From an uncultured Lachnospiraceae bacterium (GTDB lineage Bacteria > Bacillota > Clostridia > Lachnospirales > Lachnospiraceae), in contig CAOKOL010000021.1 of the NCBI GenBank assembly GCA_948470335.1, forward strand, positions 1 to 64,000: a stretch of 64,000 nt of DNA. The letters are read 5' to 3'. The notes below the pieces were generated by a model, which was not told the origin of the DNA, did not search any database, and saw nothing but the letters and a program-made list of their open reading frames with translations. How positions within the stretch are numbered: position 1 is the stretch's first letter; every line of letters starts with the position of its first letter. The position numbers and the translations under genes were made by a program. Positions 1 through 8,200 of the stretch are shown piece by piece.

Positions 1-83
1 GACAAGCCCCGGAAGGATTTATGGACGCTTGCGGCCAGAAATTCTTCCAGAATAAAGGGGCTTGGGAGGGGAGTTGCGGAACT
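1..83 (+). repeat. Structured leader element, copy A (left end cut by window edge)
   Basis: AAGCCCC (from 4) pairs with GGGGCTT (57-63), GGAAGGATTT pairs with AAATTCTTCC, and an inner TGG/CCA plus CGC/GCG hairpin sits between. The shared tail GGGAGGGGAGTTGCGGAACT follows, then the GGAGG ribosome-binding site of cbiC. Related copies occur at 1569, 14172 (minus), 42956 and 55935. The conserved 5' end AACAGCAACGGACC lies outside the window. Confidence 0.8.
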
Positions 84-101
84 AAATTGGAGGTATGATA
101 T

Positions 102-743
102 ATGAAAGTAGAATTAGAAAACGTACTGCCGATGGAAATAGAAAAGAGAAGTTTTGAAATTATCACCCAGGAGCTGGGGGACAGGAAGCTGGACGCGGAT
201 AAGGAGCTGATTATCAAGCGGTGTATCCATACCAGCGCCGATTTTGAGTATGCGGATTCCCTCTGTTTTTCTCCGGATGTGGTGAAAAAGGCGACGGAGG
301 CGATTAAAAAAGGCGCCTGCATCGTGACCGATACCCAGATGGTAAAATCCGGAATCAACAAGCGGGCGCTGGCCAGATACGGCGGAGAGGTTTTCTGCTT
401 TGTGGCTGACGAGGATGTGGTCCGGGCCGCGAAGGAGAACGGCACCACCCGCTCCACCGCCAATATTGACAAGGCGGCGGCACTGGCCAGACCGCTGATT
501 TTTGCCATTGGCAACGCCCCCACGGCGCTGGTGCGGATTTATGAGCTGGTACGGGAAGGGAAACTGAAACCGGAGCTGATCATCGGCGTGCCGGTGGGCT
601 TTGTGAACGTGGTGCAGTCAAAAGAGCTGATTATGGAGACAGAGGCGCCTTATATCGTAGCCAGAGGCCGGAAGGGCGGCAGCAATATCGCGGCGTGTAT
701 CTGTAATGCGCTGCTGTATATGATTGATGACAGGAGAGACTGA
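102..743 (+). CDS. cbiC: Precorrin-8X methylmutase (CbiC/CobH)
   Basis: Predicted to move the C-11 methyl group to C-12 of precorrin-8 (cobalt-precorrin-8 in the anaerobic route), giving (cobyr)hydrogenobyrinate in cytoplasmic cobalamin synthesis. The 213 residues match the family length. The motif CIHTSADFEY puts a histidine at residue 43, the position proposed as catalytic in CobH. DTQMV and a C-terminal VGFVNVVQSKE segment, also typical of the family, follow. The start has GGAGG upstream at 89-93. Other cob/cbi genes are not in the window, so upstream neighbours cannot be judged. The leader is structured copy A. A cobalamin supply fits the two corrinoid methyltransferase loci further on. 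Confidence 0.95.
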   Translation: MKVELENVLPMEIEKRSFEIITQELGDRKLDADKELIIKRCIHTSADFEYADSLCFSPDVVKKATEAIKKGACIVTDTQMVKSGINKRALARYGGEVFCFVADEDVVRAAKENGTTRSTANIDKAAALARPLIFAIGNAPTALVRIYELVREGKLKPELIIGVPVGFVNVVQSKELIMETEAPYIVARGRKGGSNIAACICNALLYMIDDRRD

Positions 744-887
744 GGAATCATAACTGTCGGGGTGTCTCGGAGCGCGGATACGTCGTTGCGTGGAAAGGAT
801 ATGCGTGACGGCGTATTTTTGTATGAAGTTCATGAGGACATCGCGGATGAGGAAACAGTTTGTCAAAGCAGGACTTGGAGGGATCAA

Positions 888-1568
888 ATGGATAGACCAA
901 TTACAACACTGTTTATGCTGATGTCAGTTGATGGGAAAATCAGCACCGGAGCAACAGACAATCTGGATGTCGATAAAGACTTTCCTGAAATCCCAGGCGT
1001 GAGAGAGGGCCTGCATCAGTATTATGAAATCGAACGAACAACCGATCTGTGGTCGCTCAACTCTGGCAGAGTACAGGAGAAAATGGGCGTCAACACGAAG
1101 GAAATACCGGATAAGACGCCCGTTTCCTTTGCGGTGATTGACAACAGGCATCTGACCGAACATGGGATTCGCTATTTTTGCGCCAGGTCAAAAGAATTTG
1201 TGCTGATCACATCCAATAGGGCTCATCCGGCGTTTCAGGTAGATGAGGACAATCTTCATATCATCTGTCAAAACGAGCTGTCCTTGGTGGATGCACTTGT
1301 AAAACTCAAATCAGAATTTGGATGTCAGAGGATTACCATACAAAGCGGCGGCACATTAAACGGACTGTTTCTTCGAGAAAAACTGTTCGATTATATTGAT
1401 ATTGTGGTTGCCCCTGTTTTAATCGGCGGCAGGGACACATCCACCCTGATTGACGGAAATTCTTTGTTGTCGGAAAGTGAACTGTCACAATTAGGGGTAT
1501 TGCAATTGCAGGAATGTGTGGTCCTGGAGGACTCATATCTGAGATTGCGCTATAAAGTAATCCATTGA
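888..1568 (+). CDS. RibD C-terminal / dihydrofolate reductase-like protein
   Basis: A 226-residue protein of the RibD-C/DHFR-like fold, which uses NAD(P)H to reduce small molecules; the substrate here is unknown. It has the N-terminal pattern FMLMSVDGKIS, a central ITIQSGGTLNGLFLREKL segment and the DIVVAPVLIGGRDTSTL strand typical of the fold. It lacks the deaminase domain of a full RibD. The start at 888 is chosen for GGAGGGAT at 877-884; an in-frame extension to 762 has no good ribosome-binding site. It follows cbiC by about 140 bp, and its stop codon directly abuts the half-copy of the structured element at 1569, which suggests insertion into an existing copy. Confidence 0.85.
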   Translation: MDRPITTLFMLMSVDGKISTGATDNLDVDKDFPEIPGVREGLHQYYEIERTTDLWSLNSGRVQEKMGVNTKEIPDKTPVSFAVIDNRHLTEHGIRYFCARSKEFVLITSNRAHPAFQVDEDNLHIICQNELSLVDALVKLKSEFGCQRITIQSGGTLNGLFLREKLFDYIDIVVAPVLIGGRDTSTLIDGNSLLSESELSQLGVLQLQECVVLEDSYLRLRYKVIH

Positions 1569-1609
1569 TCTCCCAGAGTAAGGGGGATTGGGAGGGGAGC
1601 TGCGGAACG
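1569..1609 (+). repeat. Structured leader element, copy B (right half only)
   Basis: Only the 3' half is present: CTCCC, then AAGGGGGATT, then GGGAGGGGAGCTGCGGAACG, followed by AATTAGGAGG and the recombinase start. The left arm (GCAACGGACC...AAGCCCC) is absent because the reductase gene stops exactly at its edge. Confidence 0.75.
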
Positions 1610-1627
1610 AAATTAGGAGGTATGTAA

Positions 1628-2470
1628 ATGAACAGGCAGATTACAGATGAGAAAATTGACAGCTACCAGGAATATCTCTGCCGGGAAGAAAAAGCGGCGG
1701 CAACCGTGAAAAAGTATGTGCGGGAGGTGGGAATCTTTGCGAAATGGCTTTCCGGGAGGGAGGCGACAAAAGAACTGACAGCCCGGTGGAAAGAGGATCT
1801 GCAGATTTGCGGCTATGTTCCCAGGACGGTGAACGCCATGCTTTCATCTGTCAACAGCTTTTTTTCATTTATGGGATGGCAGGACTGCCGGGTGAAATTT
1901 TTAAAAATTCAGCGGCAGATGTTCCGGGATGAATCAAAGGATCTGAATGCGGAAGAATATCAGAGGCTGGTGGACACGGCCTATCGGCTGAATAACCGGC
2001 GTCTGGGCCTGGTGATTGAGACAATCTGCGGAACCGGAATCAGGGTATCGGAGCTGGAATATATTACGGTGGATGCCGCAAAGGCGGGAAAAGCGGAAAT
2101 TGTGCTGAAAGGAAAGGTCAGGGTGATTCTGATGCCCGGCCGTCTTGTCAGAAAGCTCCTGAACTATGCCGGAGAACAGAATATCTCCTCCGGTGAGATA
2201 TTCCGCACCAGAAGCGGAAAAAATCTGTCAAGGCGGCAGATCTGGGCGGAGATGAAAAAGCTGTGCGCTGCCGCCGATGTGGAATCCTCCAAGGTGTTTC
2301 CCCACAACCTGCGCCATCTGTTTGCGAAGACTTTTTATCAGGCACATGGAGATATCGTGAGGCTGGCCGATGTGCTGGGTCACAGCAGCATCGACACCAC
2401 CCGGATTTATCTGCTTTCTACGGGGGCCGAGCATGTACGTCAGTTGGATCGTCTGGGCTTGGTGAGTTGA
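1628..2470 (+). CDS. Tyrosine recombinase (XerC/D-like integrase)
   Basis: Site-specific DNA recombinase of the phage integrase family, 280 residues. An N-terminal SAM-like core-binding domain (about 1-95) precedes the catalytic domain. Visible catalytic residues are R139 (GTGIRVSEL), H226 and R229 (HNLRH), H252 (LGHSSID) and the nucleophile Y261 (TTRIY), so it should be active. It resembles the short stand-alone integrases of Lachnospiraceae rather than chromosome-dimer XerC/D. The ribosome-binding site AGGAGG lies at 1615-1620. Element copy B forms its leader, and a degenerate paralogue lies 430 bp downstream. No attachment site or invertible segment could be tied to it. Confidence 0.92.
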   Translation: MNRQITDEKIDSYQEYLCREEKAAATVKKYVREVGIFAKWLSGREATKELTARWKEDLQICGYVPRTVNAMLSSVNSFFSFMGWQDCRVKFLKIQRQMFRDESKDLNAEEYQRLVDTAYRLNNRRLGLVIETICGTGIRVSELEYITVDAAKAGKAEIVLKGKVRVILMPGRLVRKLLNYAGEQNISSGEIFRTRSGKNLSRRQIWAEMKKLCAAADVESSKVFPHNLRHLFAKTFYQAHGDIVRLADVLGHSSIDTTRIYLLSTGAEHVRQLDRLGLVS

Positions 2471-2898
2471 AATAGGACAATATCTGTAATCTGTCATAAT
2501 ACAGAAGAAAAAAATACGGTTTTTCCCATCATTTGGTGGAATTATAGCATAGACAATCATTTGATTCAAGACATTTTAATAAGATTGACTGTTTGAAAAG
2601 AATGATTTTGCAGTTATAAGGAAATTATCCGCTCTGTGAAAAGGCATGAAAATCAAAGTTGTAAAATTCTTACAGCGTTGGTTTTTATGCCTTTTTTGTT
2701 GCGTAAGGCGGTTGTTGGAGAAAAAATGCTCTCTGGAATATAATATTCAGAACTTTATACGTTGTCACTGTCCAATTTTCCGCCAAATTTTTTTCTTAGG
2801 GGGAACTGCCTGCAAAGGAATAGGATGATATACAGATTTTGAATATAAGCTGAACAGGATGGTAAGTTCGGCTTGCGCAATACAAGGAGGAGTCCGAC
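2471..2898 (+). other. AT-rich gap between the two recombinases
   Basis: No convincing gene is visible. A terminator-like hairpin occupies 2639-2697. The right end carries AAGGAGGAG (about 2884-2892), the ribosome-binding site of the next gene. The composition is clearly lower in GC than both flanking genes. Confidence 0.5.
2639..2697 (+). terminator. Terminator-like hairpin after the first recombinase
   Basis: AAAAGGCATGAAAATCAA pairs imperfectly with TTGGTTTTTATGCC, followed by TTTTTT. The loop is about 25 nt. Confidence 0.6.
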
Positions 2899-3723
2899 AT
2901 GAACGAAGGGAATGTAAAGAGCGCCGAGGTGATGACTGCAAAAATGATCGAGGATTTTATCGAAGCGATGAGGAAGAAAAATCGTGGGGAGAGCTCTCTG
3001 GACAATTATAACCGCATTCTGATATCTATTTATCAATGGCTGCCAAAGGATAAAATTCTGGATGAAACGACAGGGACGAAATGCCGAAAGTGGCTGTTGG
3101 AGGAAAAAGGCTTCTGCCACAGGACAGTAAACGCCCGGATGTCGGTTCTGAATACATTTCTGCGTTATCTGGGTCATCGGGACTGGCAGGTAGATGAATT
3201 TGTCCGGGTGAGCGGCGATGTGCAGCCGGAACTGACAAGGGCGGAATATTTAAGGCTTTTGTCGGCGGCAAAACATATAGGAAAGGAAAAAACATATCTG
3301 CTGATTAAAACGATGGGCGGCGCAGGCGTGCGTGTACAGGAGCTTTCACAGGTGACGGTGGAGGCGGTTCATCAGGGGATGGTGAAGCTGGACAGCCATA
3401 ACGGACTGCGTTTGCGGATCATGGTGATTCCGAAAGCCTTGCAGGGGGAACTTCTGGAATATGTGCGTAACGAAAAAATTATGAGCGGTTCTGTATTTCT
3501 GTCAAGAGATGGTAAGCCATTGTCCCGTACCATGGTTCACCGCTATGTCAATTCGGTCAGCCAGGAGGCAAGGGTAGATCCGGAAAAGGCGAATCCCAGA
3601 TGTCTGTGGAAGATGTATCAGAGCACCTGGGACGGGATACAGGCCAATATCAATATACTGATTCGACAGGCTTATGAAAATATGATGGATCAGGAGCAGC
3701 TTACCATAGGCTGGGACGCCTGA
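2899..3723 (+). CDS. Degenerate tyrosine recombinase
   Basis: 274 residues, paralogous to the preceding integrase. The N-terminal core-binding domain is intact and the first catalytic arginine is kept (R145 in GAGVRVQEL). The C-terminal block that should read H-N-L-R-H is ANPRCLW: the first histidine is alanine and the last is cysteine. The LGHSS motif is missing, and the spacing to the only candidate tyrosine (QAYEN) is about six residues short. Strand exchange is therefore unlikely; it may act as a DNA-binding accessory factor or be a decaying gene. AAGGAGGAG precedes the start. It lies just upstream of the SARP-like regulator. Confidence 0.8.
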   Translation: MNEGNVKSAEVMTAKMIEDFIEAMRKKNRGESSLDNYNRILISIYQWLPKDKILDETTGTKCRKWLLEEKGFCHRTVNARMSVLNTFLRYLGHRDWQVDEFVRVSGDVQPELTRAEYLRLLSAAKHIGKEKTYLLIKTMGGAGVRVQELSQVTVEAVHQGMVKLDSHNGLRLRIMVIPKALQGELLEYVRNEKIMSGSVFLSRDGKPLSRTMVHRYVNSVSQEARVDPEKANPRCLWKMYQSTWDGIQANINILIRQAYENMMDQEQLTIGWDA

Positions 3724-3815
3724 AACGCGGCAACGAATCTTTGAAACAGGCTGAGGCATAAGGGGGGAAGCCCGGATGATATCCGATTCCGCCAGGGTGC
3801 CGAAAGGATGCGGTT

Positions 3816-5060
3816 ATGGCAGAAAAAACATTACAAATACAAATGTTCGGAGGTTTCTCCATGCGGTATGGGGATGAGGCCGTTATCATGAACAAGCAGG
3901 AAAGCTCTAAATCGGTCAGACTGCTGCAAATGCTCCTTTTATCCATGCCGGAAGGGGTTTCGAAACGTGAGATCATAGATAATCTGTATGGCTGGAATGA
4001 CGGGATCGATGTGGCAAACCGTAATAAAAATTTGAACAATCTGATCTATCGTTTAAAAAAGCAGTTGACCGCGGGCGGCCTGCCGGAAAAGGATTATGTG
4101 GAAATACAGGGGGGCATGTGCTGTTTGAAAAGCGTGATCCCTTTACAGATGGATACTCTGGAATTTGAGAGGGCCGTGGAAGAGGCGAGAGTATCATCCG
4201 GAAAGAGGCGAACGATTCTTTTATGGAAAGCGAACGAGATATACTGTGGGGAACTGCTCCCGGCACATTCTTCGGACATATGGTTTTTTCAGAAGAGCAG
4301 ACATTATAAAGAACTGTACATATGGTCCGTGGAGGAACTGGAGAAGGAGCTTCGGAAAAACAGAGATTATAAAAGCAGGCTTTTGATTTATTCCAGGGCC
4401 GCGTCCATCTATCCTTTTGAGGGATGGCAGTTAAAACAGATGCGCTGCAATCTGGAATTATACCGTTATGACGAGGCCTTGAATATCTACCGGCAGACGA
4501 TGGAACTGTACGCCCAGGAAATGAGCGGCGCGGGGCCGGCAGAGGAGATGCGGGAATGCTTTGAGACGTTAAGGCTGATGGACGACAATCATTGCAGGGA
4601 AGATGAGGACGGCTGGAGAAACGTGGACAGGGTGTTTATGGCGAAACGGGTAAGTCTCAGACAGACTCTTTTTGAAGAAACGAATGTAAAAGGCGCCTAC
4701 TATTGTACGTATCCCAGTTTTGTGGACTATTGTCATCTGGTGGTGAGAGCAAAGGAGAGGAATCGTTTTTCGGCAATCCTGATGTTCCTGACCCTGAGCT
4801 GCAGGAAAGCAAAAGCGTCAATGGATCTTTCAGAACAGATGCTGCTTTTAAAAAGGGTGCTGGGCGAAAGTCTCCGGGTGGGAGACGCTTATACCAGATA
4901 TGGAAACAGGCATTTCATCCTGATGCTGGTAAAGACGGAGATGGAGTTTTGCAGCACCGTGTTCCGGAGGGTGGAGACGGCTTATAAAAAGAATGGCGGG
5001 AAAGGCGACCTGTGGTATTATGCGGATATGACTCAGGAATTGGACCGGGCGACGCTGTGA
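3816..5060 (+). CDS. SARP/BTAD transcriptional regulator with GGDEF-like C-terminus
   Basis: 414 residues. An N-terminal OmpR-type winged helix (about 1-95, starting LQIQMFGGFSMRYGDEAV with SKREIIDNLYG) is followed by a bacterial transcriptional activator domain of helical repeats (about 100-250). The C-terminal third carries LLLKRVLGESLRVGDAYTRY then GNRHF, which matches the layout of a diguanylate cyclase domain but with GNRHF in place of GGDEF. No catalysis is expected there; nucleotide binding or dimerisation is possible. It sits between the recombinases and the giant surface protein, so it may control that protein. SARP-type proteins usually bind direct repeats near -35. Confidence 0.8.
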   Translation: MAEKTLQIQMFGGFSMRYGDEAVIMNKQESSKSVRLLQMLLLSMPEGVSKREIIDNLYGWNDGIDVANRNKNLNNLIYRLKKQLTAGGLPEKDYVEIQGGMCCLKSVIPLQMDTLEFERAVEEARVSSGKRRTILLWKANEIYCGELLPAHSSDIWFFQKSRHYKELYIWSVEELEKELRKNRDYKSRLLIYSRAASIYPFEGWQLKQMRCNLELYRYDEALNIYRQTMELYAQEMSGAGPAEEMRECFETLRLMDDNHCREDEDGWRNVDRVFMAKRVSLRQTLFEETNVKGAYYCTYPSFVDYCHLVVRAKERNRFSAILMFLTLSCRKAKASMDLSEQMLLLKRVLGESLRVGDAYTRYGNRHFILMLVKTEMEFCSTVFRRVETAYKKNGGKGDLWYYADMTQELDRATL

Positions 5061-5156
5061 TAAAAAAGAACAGTAAAATTTTGCCGTAAAACGGAAAAAA
5101 GGAAATTGCAGGGGGTCAAATGAGGTAGTTCGCAGGATACCTCTTTTGATAAGATG

Positions 5157-5244
5157 ATATTAAGATTATGATATCTGTGTGAAAACATCCGTTTGAAGGG
5201 ATTGCAGAGGATGTTACGAACACACGGAATATCATTCTTAATAT
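5157..5244 (+). promoter_or_regulatory. Long imperfect hairpin in the leader of the surface protein gene
   Basis: ATATTAAGATTATGATATC...GTGTG...AACATCC (5157-5190) is mirrored by GGATGTT...CACAC...ATATCATTCTTAATAT (5209-5244), with an 18-nt loop. It ends six bases before the AAGGGGAG ribosome-binding site (5250). It may act as an RNA hairpin controlling translation or as a DNA dyad for a regulator. Confidence 0.6.
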
Positions 5245-5264
5245 TAAAGAAAGGGGAGATTGTG

Positions 5265-8200
5265 ATGAGATTTAAAAGATGGAAGAAAATGATTGTTATG
5301 CTTTTAATAACAACCATGCTCCTCCAAAGCGTGTCTGTATACGCAGATGGCGTCTCATTATCTTCAGTGGAAGCGCCGGCGGCGGATGTTACGGATGTGG
5401 CTGATACTCCGGATGAGACGGATGCATCGGATACATTAGATGTGCCGGGTATTCCGGATGAAACGGATGCATCGGATACATCAGGTGATGTGTCGGAGAT
5501 TCCGGACAAGACGGATGCAGCAGATACATCGGATGTGGCAGATGTGCCGGATGAAACGGATGCATCGGATGTGCCGGATATACCGGACGAGACGGATGCC
5601 CCGGATGAGGCGGATGTACCGGATGCCCCGGATGAGGCGGATGTACCGGATACTCCGGACGAAACGAACGCCCCGGATGAGACGGATGTATCGGATACCC
5701 CGGACGAGACGGACGCCCCGGACGAGACGGACACAGCAGACGTACCGGATGCGGCGGACACAACAGATGTGCCGGATACCCCGGATGAGACGGAAGCAGT
5801 TAATGGTTTGGACGGTGAAACAGGCGATGAATTGTCAGAGACTGTTTCGTCCAATGAAGAAATTCCGGCAGAGGTTCAGGCGTTTCTGGATGCGGTAGCG
5901 GCGCTGCCTTCCGTTGAAGCGGTAACAGTAGAAAATGCGGAGGAGATCGGCGGGCAGGTTCAGGCGGTGCTTGATCAGTATGAAGGCCTGATTGACGCCG
6001 GTCTCGACGAGACTGAGGGCGTTGCGGAGGCGCTGGAAAAGGTCTATGCTGTCTATGAAGCGGTTTTGGCGGCAGAGGAGATTGATGTTGATGAATCTCT
6101 GTTGGCTTTGGTTAACGGCGACGGAATTCAAGGCAATAAAGTTACGATTAATCCTCAAAAACATCCGTCCGACTATAAGGGGAACCTTGAATATCAATAC
6201 AGGGTATTTGACATCTATGGACGACCGACAACTACTACACGTACAGCGACGAAGCCCATAAATCGAATAGGAGCCTCTGCAGCTACGAATAAGGCAGGTA
6301 CTCTTACAAAACAAGTGGGAGAAACAGGTTTTTTAAGACGTTGCGCCTATACTGCTTTTTATGGTTCTAGTTGTGGTCATATGATAGGTTCGTATTTCTC
6401 AGCGGCGGGATATACGTATATTGATATTTCATATAATATAGATGGTATTGCCGGTAATGAGGAATGTCGGGTTGGCAAATGGACTGGGAATGATGCTATG
6501 AATGGGTCCGAATGCCTGGAAACTACATTTGAGGCGTTAAAGCCGGGTAGGACAACTGCAACACGGACATATTATGTTAATTTTTTGACATCGGTAGTAG
6601 GGGGATATTGTGGGCGCTGTTCTATGATAACAGACAATCAGCAAAATTTTGAGTGGCATAAATATACGGATATTTTTGATATCATCGTTAATGCCGACTA
6701 TAAGCTGACTTACAACGCAAACGGTGGCAAATTCGACGATGATACAACATTCAAAACTGAAACGAAGACGGTTGCGTTACAAACGGCTAGTTTTAATTTA
6801 GAAACTCCTACCAAAGACGGTTCCACGTTCTTAGGCTGGGCGGAAAGCGCAGATGCCACAACAGCAACATATCCTGCGGGTAGTCCTGTTACTCTGAATT
6901 GGAGTGAAGGTTACGGCAGTAAAAGTAATCCGGTTGCCAAGAACCTTTACGCCGTATGGAGTGATACTACCACACTGAAGGACCCGTCTGTTACCAAAAC
7001 TCCCACTGAGAAGTATCCGATTGTAGGGGAAGTGTTTACGTATCGTATCTTGATTACAAATCCCAACGATAGAGCCGTTACAGTGGATATCGGTGACACA
7101 CTGAATGAAAAACTGGATTTTGTATCAGCTTCCGACAGCGGCCAATACGATAAGGCCACCCGCACCGTGACATGGAGTCAGGTAACGGTTCCGGCTAACG
7201 GTTCTAAAATGGTAACTCTTAAAGTCAAAGCAAATGCTGAGGGCAAGATTCCTAATTCGGCGAATGCTACATGGCCTGGTGACAAGTGGGGCAGTAGCGG
7301 AAATACCACGGTAGAAGCGGTACAGGGACGTGAACGTGAATTTGTTTTGATATATCATGAGAAACTTGGTACGGACAAAGATAATACCGAAGTTACCGGC
7401 ATGCCGGACCCGCTGGAACAGGTTAAAAAATCAACAGAGATGACTGAAACTCTGTATGTTTCTGCGACTGTTCCCAAGCGTCAAGGATATACCTTTGTAC
7501 ACTGGCAATGGGGCGGCGATCCAAAGGATAGTTATGAACCCGGCGTAAAGCTTACGCTTACAGCAGAAAATGAGACCTTTAATCGTATTACGGCTGACCT
7601 GTACGCGGTGTGGAGGAAAGAAGACACCCCCGCTAAACCCACCGAGCAGGAAGTCAACAGAGAAGTTCGGAATAACAGCAGCGATGACGTAGCGGTGGTG
7701 GTCTACTGTCAGCCCAGACGTCACCAGGCGGGTTACTTCGACTGCTATAATGAGAAAGAAAACGAACCTGGCATCAACATTCACCCTGATCGCATCAGGA
7801 TCGGCGAGGTGCAGGGCGATGCCGCTAGTGGATACACCTGCGAAGTGACCTTTGTGGCGAACAAATACCTTGAGGCTTACAACAATCTGAAAAATACCAA
7901 TGGTGACAAGGCACACACTCTGGTGAGTGGCGAGGGCGACAAAAATGTTACGTTTAAGTGGGACGCAGCTAAAAAAGAGTGGAAGCTGGCTTCCAAAGCT
8001 CCTGTGACCTTTGATGTGAAGTGCCCGAACCCGAATCCCAACCCGAACCTCAACCCTAAACTGACCAAGCTGGAGAAGGAACGTCTGACTGAAGCTCCGG
8101 ACGGAGTGCTCCTTGATCTTAAGGGTAAAACGGTTAACTATGACCGGAATGTGGTATTCGTAGGCGACAAAGCGCCCGAAGTGACTCTGTTATACAGGAT

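Noticed and set aside
1..101. Cobalamin riboswitch upstream of cbiC
   Set aside because: No B12-box-like sequence is visible in the available 101 bases, and the same element precedes unrelated genes. Sequence further upstream is outside the window.
5033..5854. Long minus-strand open frame rich in Ser/Gly/Val/Thr
   Set aside because: It is the mirror of the acidic repeat of the surface protein; regular codon repeats leave the opposite frame open. No ribosome-binding site or known domain.
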